A program made the position numbers and the translations under genes. A DNA stretch of 64,000 bases from Eretmocerus hayati. Its lineage: Eukaryota; Arthropoda; Insecta; Hymenoptera; Aphelinidae. Of the stretch, positions 45,601-58,000 are shown one piece after another. Under the pieces are notes generated by a model. The model was not told where the DNA came from and made no database searches. It was given only the letters and a program-made list of their open reading frames with translations. The DNA lies in the NCBI GenBank assembly GCA_029851415.1, contig CM056741.1, positions 64,098,282-64,162,281 on the forward strand, read 5' to 3'. Position 1 is the first letter of the stretch; the number at the start of each line of letters is the position of its first letter.

Positions 45601-45913
45601 CTTTGAGCCAGCAATAGATAGGTCTCTTTTATTAATTCCAGATCATCTATAAAAATTGCACTCATGACTATTTCGCGTTCTACTAGTTAATCTTTAAAAA
45701 AAAATCGTCTTCACAGGAACGGAAAAATTATGAGGTCAATATATTTCGTATGTCATGCTCACCAGAATAGGTCAAAACTTTGCCAGTGTAAATCGAATTC
45801 AGGTAACGAAATTTGACGATGCTTCCAGGTTTCACAGTTTTGTGGTCGCAAAATACATTATCGTTCCGTATTTCACAAATATCACCGTCCTCGATACATT
45901 TAATGATGTACAT
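42675..45913 (-). CDS. BEN-domain-like protein encoded inside the TIR element
   Basis: Minus-strand join: 45763-45913, 45480-45646, 44899-45214, 44348-44497, 43623-43804, 42925-43207, 42675-42829. The exons total 1404 nt, giving 467 residues plus TGA. All six introns are GT-AG with matching phase. There is an in-frame TGA just before the ATG, so the start is firm. The N-terminus (residues 1-65) resembles small beta-barrel modules (KPGSIVKFRYLNSIYTGKVL). Residues about 107-126 are Gln/Glu-rich and helical, 134-160 acidic, and 172-192 a basic NLS-like stretch with KRK and SKRIR. From about 323 to 455 it resembles a BEN domain (ELGNGIFCKESTVDYAL, CCRKLMRGVFT). BEN domains bind DNA and chromatin and occur in animal factors and some DNA viruses. 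There are no stops or frameshifts, so the gene looks functional. Its position between TIRs suggests it acts on the element. Confidence 0.85.
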
Positions 45914-46000
45914 GATAATTCAATTGAGAATCACGCGATGTGCCAAACGCATGAACAAATTTGCAAGGTTAACGGGAATGAACTGATCGCTTCGCAACGC

Positions 46001-46548
46001 ACTCTGCTTCCTTACGCCATAGTAAGAAAATTTTGAGATTTATAAATTTCGACCACACTATGGATTTCATAGTGAAGAATGTATCATATTATGAAAGCTG
46101 TATGTCTTTTTTTCACAAATTATTATGTTAATTTAGTTTGTCGGGTGTAAATAAACCCAAATTCCTATCACGTTATTGATTTCCTATTAATATTATCGTT
46201 CTTGTTGTGACATTCCTATGTATATCTCATTTTCAAAGTATTGACAAACTCATTTCCATTAGGACTGTCTAGCTGAAGTTATGTTAAGACATAATAAAAG
46301 AAAGAGAGTGAAGAAATTTTTGGATTGATTCACAACCCAAGATCATTTTGTGATCACCGGAGTAGCAAATAATTGACGGTATGTTCACTAGTTTATACAA
46401 TGCATGGTCATGCATAGTTCATGCATGGTCATGCATAATTCATGCATGACGACGTACCGCCATTTTCGGTACGCCGTCATGCGTGATCATGTACCACGAG
46501 CGGTACACGGTCATGCGTGATCATGTACCAAACACTTTTTCACGGGAT
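46001..46548 (-). repeat. Right terminal inverted repeat of BEN element
   Basis: Reverse-complement counterpart of 41916-42480. On the minus strand it supplies TATAAA at 46397-46392, about 480 nt before the BEN gene ATG, so this arm probably holds the promoter and 5' UTR of the gene. The inner end lies less than 100 nt from the ATG. Confidence 0.88.
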
Positions 46549-48150
46549 AGTAAATTGAGATCAAATTTCAAGCTACACTGCTCGCCAAAAACAGCTTATT
46601 TTCCTATGCAACATCGAAATTGATGGGAAAGCGTGATCGTGATTAAGATTTGTGTGAATCGAAAGAAAATAGGCTCACGAAATAATTTCAGATCCGTGAA
46701 GGTGCCTGTCGGAAAATTGCAAGCAAAATATCGTACATTTAGCGGTATAAACGGCAGTTCCGAGATTTTCCTTCCACAATTAGAAGAACAGACTGTCACA
46801 TATATTACAAACAATTCAACAATTTTGAAATGGCCGAACAATTCAATTCAATTGCAATGATTCAGTCTGCCTATCAACTTTTTGAGATAGATTAAGGTAG
46901 CTTCATCTGGAATGGAAATATGAAAATAAGGGAATTTAAGAATTAATCGTGATGATTTTTTATCCACAGTAGCGTGACATCCACTGCAAGATAAAATTGA
47001 TCAAAATTCATTGTATAACGGAAACGTATCACCCATGAAAGATATTATTTAGTCAAGTTTGACACAAATTTGTAACTAAAAATATCTCGTGACTGTCAAT
47101 TGACTGATGTAGAATAGCTAAGTGTACGAAAGACGAAGAAAGTACTCTCGTTCATTTTTTACACAAGAAAAAACTGCACTCTTCAGCAGAAAATATAGGG
47201 CGATGCACTTTGCTAATATAATTGTAAAATTATGAAAAAACTGCGTTGCGTGCTTTACGTGAGTATTAAAAATGTATGATACTATGAGGGAAGTATTGAT
47301 GTAGTTAGGCAATAATTTTCACATTGACACGTGCTTTTGTCGAGTGAATGCAAGAAATGCTGGAGTAAAATAGTGATATTAAGGATATCATAATCGGAGC
47401 ATACGATAGTACCGATTTATAAATTTCTATTAAAGAAGGTTATTAATCGCGAACTCAACTCAAGTCAAGTGAGACATTAAAGTACTTGAGTTCAAATTAG
47501 CACAATTCTGCATCAGAACTAATCAAGACATACGTACGTGAAAAATTCATTTTACCACTAGATATCAGAATATTAAGATGCCCTTTTGCCTAATTTTCTT
47601 CTCTGCGAGGTAAAATGTTTGCATCAAAGCAAATAGACCAAGATCGATGAAATCTTAATTGGGACTTTTGATCAAAATTAGAATACAAACAATGTCTCAT
47701 GTTACTACTTTCATTCAGTCTTACAAAGTCATGCTTTAGACTGAGAACAACAAAAACAATTTGAGCGATACAGATATAATTACGATTTATTTAGTGTGAA
47801 AAATTTCAATGTTTTATAGTACTCTGCTCTGAATCAGGATGCCATTTCTAAAAATTTTCCATACAATAGGGAACGAGTGAGTCAATAATGAAAATATACT
47901 GGTAAGTTTAGCCATTCCATGCACGTCGCCTAACTCATGCCTAATTTTCTACGATCAAAGATGAAGCAATGCATGCAAATGTAGAAGCATATCGATACAC
48001 ATTCACATTATTTTCCTCTGAGACGGTTTGTGATCAATATTAGCAGGATCACAGAACCATCGCATCTGTTTAGAGTCTATCTCGTTTCCAATGAATTACT
48101 CCAATTGCCAAAGTCGGAGAAACGGAATCTCATAATCATACGCGTGCTAT
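46549..48150. other. Intergenic, nothing recognised
   Basis: AT-rich. Two short frames on opposite strands at about 46600-46860 overlap each other and show no domain. Confidence 0.45.
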
Positions 48151-49954
48151 ATATGGGCGGCTCCGGATCAGAACGGTATAAGTCCATTTTTTTCATTTCT
48201 GGAAAATGCGCCTCAAAGTTTTTGTGATATGGAAAATTCGAGTTATCATCTGAAGTAAATATTCTTATTCTACCGTGTAGTGAGTGTGTTTTCATGCCAT
48301 TTTTCGCGTGGGGCGTATTGATTTTCAATTGTTTACACTTTTTACATCTCATTTTGCAATAAAAAATGGACTTATACCGTTCTGATCCGGAAAATTTCTC
48401 GACTTTTTTTCCGGATCAGAACGGTATAACTCCACCATTTCTGAAAAAAATTCACATTTAATATATTAGATCGGGAGAAGTAGTTGATATGATGAATTTT
48501 TACCGTTTGAAGTAGGAAAATGTCGAGAAACTATGAGTTTCCACCTTTGAGATCAAAAAACATTAAAAAAACCACGGACTTATGTCGATTTGAGCGAGAA
48601 AAAAGGTGGAAAAATTTTCCAGATCAGAACGGTATGAATTGAGAATTCTTTGGATTTTTAATGACTGTCCTCGACTTTTTCTCGCAGTAAAAGAAATTCC
48701 TCTCTAATTTAGGATGACTTTTATAAAATCTCATTGACAGCCGAGACTGTTCTTCGCAAAGAGATCTCATTCAGGATATCGTGACTAAGGATATATTTCC
48801 AACATTGAGGTCAACAAGCGTCTATTTGGAAATCCAGTCAAGAAGAATTTACTCAAGCGGCCCGGTGCGAATTATAGTTTTTGGGGATCACATAGCACGC
48901 AGCTTTACGTCATGGATTCAGAGGCAATTTGAGGCTGTATAGGAAAAATCGCAATGCAGAGAATTCAATCGACCAGGGAATCCAAACGATGAATTGGGAC
49001 TGATCCCCACTCAACAAACAGAATTGTTGATCAACCGTAGAATGAGGTTAAGATTAGTTGCAGCTATCTCAATTCAGGAAGGCGAGCAGGAAGGCTATCT
49101 TCATCTATAAGATTTGCCCAAATGAGGTTCACTTGTACCGAGTGGCGGGGAGATCGAACCGAAGGCCGGGTGACTGTTAATGAAAAGAGCCCCAGTTGAT
49201 AGATCACAACCATTCATAGTGAAATTGTAACCGAAATTCTGTAATGAAGCTATAGGCTTTCTCTACCATTGGCATTTTTCCTAAGGAGGAAGGGCATAGC
49301 TTAGTTGAGTTTGGCGTATTACGGACGCAGTTGATTTTTCTTCAGAGAAGATGCCTGAAAACATGATACAAAATCAAATTTCTTTGCAAGCTCAGTGCCG
49401 ATCGCTCTCACAACTACGCTTTTGGGACCATCACTAAGAAATTCGGCTCTTTCAATGACGATAAGAGATAAGAAAATGAGACTTCAGGGCTTCTAGAGAA
49501 AGATCCCAGGCCCATGGGAGTACTGACCCGAGGTTGTTCATTTTCGTAAGGGCTTGCCTGTGTCCAAATGCGTCAAAAGGAAGTGATCGGACGTCGGCCC
49601 ACCTCGTTCGAAACCATTCGATGCAATCATTTGGACAACATAGCGAACCTAACTTGTAGTTTCTGAGAGTAGCTACGACTTCTAACTATGCATAAAAGCA
49701 CGACAAATGAACGGGGAAGACCCAAAAGCGATATTATTGAGCGAGAACATGGACTTATACCGTTCTGATCCGGAAAAAAAGTCGAAACTTTTTTCGGGAC
49801 AAAAACGGTCGTGTCGCTTGTGATGCCTCAAAATGCATTTCTACTTCCGGAGTTGTGCATACATGTTTTCACATGTATTTTCTATCGTTTCCCGTCAAAA
49901 ACTCAATTTTCACCAAAATGGACTTATACCGTTCTGATCCGGAGCCGCCCATAT
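48151..49954. mobile_element. 1.8-kb TIR element with internal motif copies
   Basis: The ends read ATATGGGCGGCTCCGGATCA and its reverse complement. The TIR motif TATACCGTTCTGATCCGG recurs inside in both orientations, at about 48370, 48410, 48630 and 49755. Flanking ATAT occurs on both sides but is palindromic, so a target duplication is ambiguous. No transposase frame. A related motif (GTACCGTTCTGGTCCGGGTC) occurs alone at about 12500. Confidence 0.8.
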
Positions 49955-51608
49955 CAGTGACCTGAACGAGAAAGCACAGAAAATTTCTTTCAATGAGGTC
50001 GAAAATCGTCGAATATTTTTAATCCACCGTTGACCAGTCTATGAAATTTCATGAGTCACACTCGAAATTATGCAAATTTTAACTCGCTCACTTTCGTCAA
50101 TTTTTTCAGCATGAAGAGATCATCGAAATTCTCAAAACGAAGAATAACTTCTCAGAATTAAAACTATTCTATCACATATTCTGATTGGCATAGAAAGCAT
50201 AACCGTGTATTCCAATCGAGGTCCCAATAGAATCTCAAAACTGTCAAAATTGATAGCTTTTCAGTCTATTGAATATGCAAATATTTTACTCGCTTATTTG
50301 TACGCATTATAGATATGATACTCATCTAAGGTTCACGGGTGATTAAAGTTTTTTTGATGAAAGAGGACCTAATCGATCGATTCTACGAAACCCCAACTAA
50401 TAACTCGGATGATACGGAATGCTTGGGGAAGCCAACACAGCAATACTTATTGTACATACTAACTATTGTAATTAAAAATCTTGTACATAATACTTGAACT
50501 AATGAATTACTGGAAGATACTGTCATGTACCGAGAAATAATGACCACACATTCGTGTATTGGCTCAAGATTTCCTCTTAGGTTGATTCAATAGCTTCACA
50601 ACCACATTAATTGGCTTAGAAAAATTTTGAGTCAATTTCTCGTCTGGAGAATATAGAATTGTAAACTACAAAATTCTTCTACAATTGTGTATCATGTGAT
50701 GTACATATTCTGTATTCATCTTGTTATACTCTTTTGTCCTGTGAAAATGATCAACTCGGCATCATCATAGACATGATAAACAAAAAAATATGCGTAATGC
50801 TTAGTCCTGAAATTTATTATTTTTGCATCATGTCGCAAGGATCTAAAAGGACTCTTGTTTCATCGGAGCTGCGTCAAGCTAGCTCTCTAACCGAGTCGGG
50901 AAAGTTTTCAGTGAATCCAGTAAACTAATTCTCTATAGAATTATTTTCTGTTCTCTTTTGAACGATCAAAACAGACCATGAGTACTGAATCCAAACCGAA
51001 ATAATACTGGTTTTATTCTACATTTTGATTCTCACAAAATTTGAGAAGTTTTGTGCGAATCAGATTGTCAATTTGAAATACAACAACATTCCTACAGAGC
51101 CTAAAAATATTGAAATGTAAGAATATTGTGTTAGAAACATAACTATGTTTACAATTCTCAGTGACTTTAGGTAATATGTGAGTTATATTAATGAATTCAG
51201 TCGATGCTCGGGAAACTCTGAGATTTCTCAGGAATGTTCAAAATTTACTAAAGTCTTTGTTTTGATCAATCGAGAATTCTACTGTACGATGATCAGAATC
51301 TTTAATTATTTTCTTTTGAATGCCTCGGTTTTATCGAATAATTTTCTAGCATAACTGAATAGTTCACTAAACACTTCTAGCTCTCGACATATTTAAAATG
51401 GAATTGCCGTCCATCTTGCTTCAATAGACTTACCTCTACATTGAAATCACCACTGCCGAATTCGATGATCGCTCAGTTTCATAGTAGATGAATTCAGAAC
51501 ACATTACTTACTGAGTCTTGCGTTAAAATTAAGAATTGATCGACTGTCACTGGGTTACACTAAGAACAAGCGGTCTATCTTTGGTGTTTTCATCGATTGA
51601 AAGGAAGA
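49955..51608. other. Intergenic, nothing recognised
   Basis: AT-rich sequence with no gene or repeat pair that I can support. Confidence 0.4.
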
Positions 51609-51838
51609 TGATCGCAAATGACTCGAAATTGTTTCAGGAATGAACCTCTGGTACTATCTGCGAGGACAAACATCTCTATCTCCTTCAAAATTCGATCTAA
51701 GAATCAAGGTCACGGTCTCTGAGAATCATAATCGGAATGTCTCGTGATTTTTCGATTCTTCCTCAAGAACGAGACCCTTATACCCTCACAGATCGTACCA
51801 GAGGTTCATTTCTGTAGCAATTTCGAGTGATTGGCGAC
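51609..51838. mobile_element. Short foldback MITE (230 bp)
   Basis: GATCGCAAATGACTCGAAAT at the left pairs with ATTTCGAGTGATTGGCGACC at the right, and the match continues through ATGAACCTCTGGTA. It is almost a full-length hairpin. Confidence 0.75.
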
Positions 51839-51879
51839 CAACCCCGTCTCAATTGATGAAAAAACCATTGCGTAAAGTT

Positions 51880-52836
51880 GATCCGCGTTTTCGCCGTGCA
51901 ACTCCGACATGGCCTTGAGCCGTTTTACCAGTTTAGTTTCGGCCCACTTCAGTATTTTTCAACGTATTTCATTGCATTTTGAAGCTTGTTCCAAGACTTT
52001 TTGAATAAACTGAGGTAAATTCAATTTTGACCGACCATCAAACCCGAGCTATCACGATTTTTTCAGAAAGCGGTTTTTTGCGAGTTTGCGAAAGGTTTTA
52101 CTCAACTCAACTCTGGTCCTACTTCAACATTTTTCAATGTACTCCAGTTCATTATAGAACCTTTTTCAAGACCTTCTGAATGGGATAAAGTAAGTCTAAT
52201 TTTGCTCAACTGGAGTTATGCTGTCTTAACTACGCAGAAAAAACGATATGCAATAAAGTGCATGAAATTGTTTTTATCTGCGTACAACCACATTTGGAGC
52301 CATTCGCCAGTCCAAATTCTACTATATCCGACCTATTTTTACGTAACAGACACCTTCTGAGTGATAAAAAAGGTCATATTGCAAACTCTTTCGAGATAAC
52401 CACATGGGGGCATTTGTTGGGTACACAACAGTTTTGGCCTTGATTTTTGAGAACAGTCTCCGTATTTTGTTCATATTATCGCCCCCATTACAAATTTTGC
52501 TGATCTAAGACACCGATTTTGAAGGTCTTGGGAAAAGGAATCGAAAGCGTTATAATACGTTGAAATTGGTCCAACCTAACGTTTTTAGCGCCGGTTCTAC
52601 TCAACGCAGTTCCGTTGGCGATTTCTTGAGTGTGTTAACACAAAAAATGCAAAAACTCTCTCTATATCTTCCGGTATACGTGGGAATCATTTGGAATCGA
52701 TTGAAATCATTAATTTTCTCATATTGTGACATAAGAATTTGAAAAAGATTGCGCGAAGGTCAATGAGTGCTCAGCTCTGAAATCGGCATATGAGGGCATG
52801 TTGAGTGCAGAGGGCAAGTTGGGTACACTTACTTTA
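51880..52836 (-). repeat. Decayed copy of the GTGTACCCAAC element
   Basis: It contains GGGCAAGTTGGGTACACTTA ending near 52836, TGGGGGCATTTGTTGGGTAC at about 52405, and CTTGTTCCAAGAC / CAAGACCTTCTGAAT phrases, all shared in inverse orientation with 57416-58375. The left end is not clear. Confidence 0.5.
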
Positions 52837-54519
52837 GGTGATAAATCATGACTATAATCGTCTAATGTTTCTCCCACGGCTTTCGACAACTGTAAAACTG
52901 ATTTAATCGAACTCGCACACAATGATCGTCTTCGGGTAAAAGATGATATTGCGTTGTCTCCATTGTTTCTGATCTCATGATTGTTCTCCATCAAAGCTGG
53001 ACCAAAGTTATCCTCAACTGATGTTACCAATGCGCGAAATAATGTGTGGTCATTATTTATTGTATATATAGATAAAGGAGTCTCAAACACGACACGGTAA
53101 AGAGAATGTCAGCAATTGTTGAGGGCTCTTGTTAATCATGGGCGCTGGTTCGCTGGCTTGTTATAGGTGATTTGTTTTTGTTGAAAGATTATTGTTTCAT
53201 GATGAATTAAGAATATCCAAAAATCTATGGAAAGTTGTCAACTGCTCTTCAAGAGTGTAAATTTTCAAAAATGGCAAAAGAGTAAGACTATTATGACCGA
53301 AATCATGTCTGCTTCATCCAGAGAAAATACTATTTTAATGGAAAAATTTTATGTTGATTCAAAACAAAACAGAATCGAAATAGCATTGATATAGACGTTA
53401 TTGCCAAAGCTGTCCAACGAAACAGAGAAATTATAGCCATTTGTCATCCAGCAATACTGTTTTGTCGATGAAGAAGACATGGATCTACACGTTGTTATGA
53501 GGATTTCAAAAATCTCACCGATTCCATAATCTACACGAGGACACAGACGAATCTTTGGGTGTAATGCAATCAATCAAGTGGTTGACAAGAATCCCCGTTA
53601 TTGAAACTTCAAGATCGTTAAAAGAAGAATTCACTGATCTTTTTGTACACCGTGACTTCTTTATTTGAAATATGAAAGTGATAATTCGAAGATCAGAGGT
53701 GAATATTGAGGAAGGTGTAGGATATTAGAAAAGTATATTTAGACATAAAAAAAATCAATTTCACCTGACTAATATGCTGACAAGTCTCCTCCTTTCTCTC
53801 GTTCTATCATGAATAATTTTCTCATCGCATTGAGCAAATTACTGAGAGTGTATTTTACTAGAGCTATGCAAGCAGCTTCTTTTTTCATTCTATGGTATGA
53901 AAGATGTAAAAATTTAAACGAAAGGATATGTAAATATAGATTTTTAAGCAAGAAAAGTAGGTCGTTATGCCAGAGGTTGGACCTTTGCAGCTATAAACTA
54001 CGAAAAGAATGAAAGATAATGTTTGATTGCAACGTTGCAAGATCGCGAGCTTGCTGAATAAACAAAAATTTAGTTTATAAATATTATATGAAGAGTATAT
54101 CGAAAACTAATCTTTTCAATGTTTATGTTTCTACACCGATTGTTTCTTCATTAACAATTTTCATAAGCTACAAAATGAATTGATTAAGTAAGGAATAAAG
54201 AACTTGAAATCCTAAGCAGTGCCTTTGATTCATTTGCACGAACTAATTTCAGCTAAGGAGCCTTTAACGTTATATAGTGAGCTAACAGGAGACAGATTTT
54301 TGTAAAAATTAAGCTCATTTGTTATCGTAAGCTTGATATAGAAAAAATATTACCAGAATTTCCCGTGGTAGGTGTGTGAGATTTCCATGATGATACCTCA
54401 GTTACTCCTGTTTGATGCTTCGGGATACGATTTGACTGAACAACGCCAAAGGAACTACTGAGCCAATGGTGATTTTTCCGGTTTGTAGCCTTCTCTTCAA
54501 AAATCTTTGATACTTCCAT
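52833..54519 (-). pseudogene. Unrecognised spliced gene, apparently frameshifted
   Basis: Candidate minus-strand exons: 54354-54519 (ATG at 54519; 55 codons, donor TCTG|GTAATA), 53519-53633 (phase-compatible, TGGAATCG|GTGAGA) and 52833-53152 (acceptor AGCCAG). The first two read MEVSKIFEEKATNRK... then NSSFNDLEVSITGILVNHL. In the third, the spliced frame reads EPAPMINKSPQQLLTFSLP and hits TGA. One base over, the frame stays open for about 85 codons (from FETPLSIYTINNDHTLFRAL to LDDYSHDLSPK), so a single-base shift near 53090 would be needed. The final donor AAA|GTAAGT lies in the terminus of a TIR element. I recognise no domain. The gene may be broken, or the third exon may be wrongly modelled. 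Confidence 0.4.
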
Positions 54520-55059
54520 ATTCTAGCTCTATTGATACAGTTTCTCAAATACCTTCAGCATGAATTCATAAAGTGACCTAGGTGTGTTAATGGGTTATGG
54601 TTTAGAGGTGAAGAAGTGCTGAAGGGCAACAAGCGGATGAGAGGCTGTAGGGCCGCAAAAGATATCTTTTAATTCTCAAATTTATATTTTTCAGTCAAAG
54701 TACTCATATCTGAGAGGGTACTCTCAACTTTTTGTACATCAAATATGATATTTTGCATCAAAACTTTTAGTACTATCTTATGCTTGATTCTCATAGAGTG
54801 CAAGAACAATATTTAGAAGTAAGATTTCATTCAGGTAATGGATAATGAGCTGGTGTTGATTCTTTTGGACTTTTACTTGTCCTCGTTCATTGAAATCGTG
54901 CCCAATATTCATTAATTAAATATGTATAGGTCATATGTTTTTTATTTGTGTTTATATCGTCTAATGTTACCGATCGTGGCTTGATCGGCACAATCTAAAT
55001 CAGTGATGTCTGATCCCCCATGTGGCGCAGTTTACAATTTCTTCTAAGATGAAATTTTA

Positions 55060-58000
55060 TCAATCGTCGGTCTCATCAAATTGTACGAGAATTATTAAGT
55101 ATGTAGTTATTGAGCCAATCATCTGAAAATACAAATACAAATTTAATTCGTGAGTAAATCGAATTTCATCTAGAGCATGTTATACTCACAGGCAGCAACA
55201 GAGATTCATCCAGTGAAAATATATCATATACAGTAAACTTCAATTTCTTGTGCAGTAGGTAGTTCGAAAACTGGTTCAGCTATCAAGAAAAGAGAAAACA
55301 TTGATACACATGTGTCTCAAAATGACCAAAACCATGAAATTTTAAGATAACAATGCTTGTATGAATATGTGCTGTGAGTCTGTGAGACATTGCAAGATTG
55401 GATGTAAAAGGCTGGAGAGAAAATCACTTACGAGGGGAGCACCAACCTTGCGGGCCCTAGATCTTGACGAAACTTTGGGAATCTTCTTGTTTTGGTGAGA
55501 AATGAAGGTACCCAAAAGGCTTTCGTCCATTGGGGCTCCTATCCTGAGAAACGGCTAATGGAGGTTAGCATTGTCAGTATATTCTATATATCAGTGATTC
55601 CGTCGAAAAGGGGATTTTCCGTGTTCCACGTTCCTCCAAGTTTCCAAGGGCCGGGACGCGCACTGTAGCAATTTTCTGGGGTGTATTCTATTGGTGCGCA
55701 ACTATGTTAATAGTTTTGGAGACGGTCCTAACGTTCCTGTATTTTGTAGTGCCTGGTAAAGGGTCCAAATTTCCATTCCGTCCCCTGTAGTAAACCGAAC
55801 TCGGACTTTTGAATTCATCACGACGTATATGCGGAGTCAAAAATCCCTACATGTAGCTATGCACTTCAATTTGTAACACTTCAAACAACATAATCCACCA
55901 CTTTGCGAATCCGAATTGAGCCCTCAGCTCGAACACGGCCATTCGACATTTTGAAGACGGATTTGCACCGAAACTGCTCGCTCAACACTAATTAGGTCGG
56001 CAAAGTCCCCGATCGTCTATTGAGCCTTTCTAACCAATGACGTTGATTTTCAGACATCCAAATACACCTAATTCTTGCGCGACATAAACCGAAACTCAAA
56101 TCTGCAGCCAGGCGCACCACATAAACGTGTTTTCAGAATGGCGTACAAAATTTTCTGTCCTTTCCGTCCCCATGTTAAGCTCCTCCCCAACGCGCTCTAT
56201 GGCTTTGTGAAACACATTTTTTTGTTGTATTTGGTTGGATTAAATAAAACCTATGCGGGATAGAGTCTACGATTAGTTGGCGAGCCGTGGGAATATAATT
56301 AAGGCGAAATGTCCATTCCGTCCCTGTCCTTTCCGTCCCCCTCCGTGACCCCTTAAACTCGACATATCTTTGTCTGGCTTCAATTTTGAGCTACGTAGCT
56401 CTAGGTACTTCCTTTTTGTGCCAAAACAAGTGAAAATTACCTAACTGCAACGACCCATCAAAACTCGTTTGAGGCTGAAATAATTTTTTGGCCGAAATCA
56501 CGCCCGACGACGATTTTGGCCCCAAAAAATCCCACTTTCGGCGGAATCACTCTTATACGACTTTTCAACATGGGCCTTTATGGACAATGCTAATTTCCAT
56601 AGCTGTATCTCGGAATAGGAGGTCCATTGGACAAAACCCTCCCGTGTACCTCCATTTCTCACCAAAACAAGAAGATTCTCAAAGTTTCGTCAAGATCCAG
56701 GACCCGCAAGGTTGGTGTTCCTCTTGTTAGTGGATCGTGAGAATATAACACGGCTTGGATAAGATTTCGCTCCTTCTCTTATCGAGGCATTTTCTGACCG
56801 AAAAGTGCCACGCTGAAAAAAGCAGATCTAATTTTTGATGGAACCTCCTCGATTATCATTACTTTCGATCGGGGTAGAGGGTAAAAAGGCTTTGTAATTC
56901 TATTTCATAAAAAATTTCAAGTGAACTAAATCTTCAAACCCGTTCTCCGAGGCTTTACAAGAGATTTGAAAAATCGAGCACCTGACACGCCGTGAACGAT
57001 ATGTTAATGAACAAGGGTAAGATCTCGTGCTAATAATTCATCAGGAAGTGACACATTATTGAATTGAAGAAACGTGATACATGTTTGCATTAGTTAAAAC
57101 TTGCACAGTTTTTGCTTTTTCCTCGCGATTGTCTCGATTTTTATTAAACTTGCCGCTTTTCTTCCGGCATTTCGGATCATTTCACAGATTTCTGAGTCGG
57201 AAGCTGACCTTGAAGCAGGAAAATGATCCGAAATACCAGCTTTGAAGTTTAGAGGAAGAGATAGTTTTCATCATGATTGCACTATCTCACTCTGATCCTC
57301 GTAAAGGGCTTATGAAACAAACGATCATTTTGTGCGTACAATCAAATAAAATAAAATATGTCAAAACGACTCGTCATTTTTCATTGAAAACTGGATAAAC
57401 GTATCGTAATTATACTAAGGTAAATGTACCCAACTTGCCTCTGTACCCAACTTGCCCCCATATGCCGATCTCGGGGATGGGCACTCCTTGGTCTCTCGGC
57501 AATTTTTTTTACGTTTGCTATGTTGAAATATGAGAAAGTAAGCAGTTTGCGTCGACCCCGAATCATTCCTGCGTTCTCCAGAAAATCTAAAGTGATTTTT
57601 CTATTTTTCGTGATCGCTCAGCTAAGAAAGCACCGAGGGAATCGCCTTCAGTAAAATCTGTGCCAAATTCTTCGAGTTCAATCAATTTTGACGTACCTTA
57701 GCGCATTCAATTCCTTGTTCCAAGACCTTCAAAATTCATTCTTCAAAATTGCAAAATTTGAATATGGAGCTGTTTTATGTGCAAAACACGGAGACGATTT
57801 GTAAACAAGGATGCCAACATCGGAGTGTACCTAACATACCCCCATATGTTTATCTTGAAAGGGCATGCAGGCCGACTTCTTTCACCATTCAGAACGTGTT
57901 TATCACGTCAAAATGGGTCAGAAATAGTGTTTCGAACCACCGAAAAGCTCCAAATGTGCGTGCATGGCGATAAAAACACTTTATCGCCGATTTCCATCAT

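Larger units (their letters stand above)
41916..46548. mobile_element. 4.63-kb TIR-bounded element carrying a BEN-domain gene
   Basis: The segment starts CCCGTGAAAAAGTGTTTGGT (41918) and ends with its reverse complement (to 46546). The terminal inverted repeats run about 41916-42480 and 46001-46548. They are near-identical in the outer 250 bp and then diverge, with conserved blocks to their inner ends. The only direct flanking match is AT on both sides, which is too short and too palindromic to be a firm target-site duplication. The only gene seen inside is a seven-exon minus-strand BEN-like gene. No DDE, tyrosine-recombinase or other transposase reading frame is visible. It may be a DNA transposon of unrecognised type or a cargo-bearing non-autonomous element. 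Confidence 0.85.

Noticed and set aside
49130..49180. GATCGAACCGAAGGCC resembling a tRNA end
   Set aside because: No acceptor or anticodon stem; it lies inside a TIR element.
53349..53573. 74-codon minus-strand frame
   Set aside because: It overlaps, in another frame, the phase-compatible exon 53519-53633, and most of it would be intron.
55340..55530. Minus-strand exon-like segment after an acceptor at about 55413 as receptor exon 2
   Set aside because: The translation has no receptor signature, and 58392-58460 fits the phase, the length (23 codons) and its paralogue exactly.
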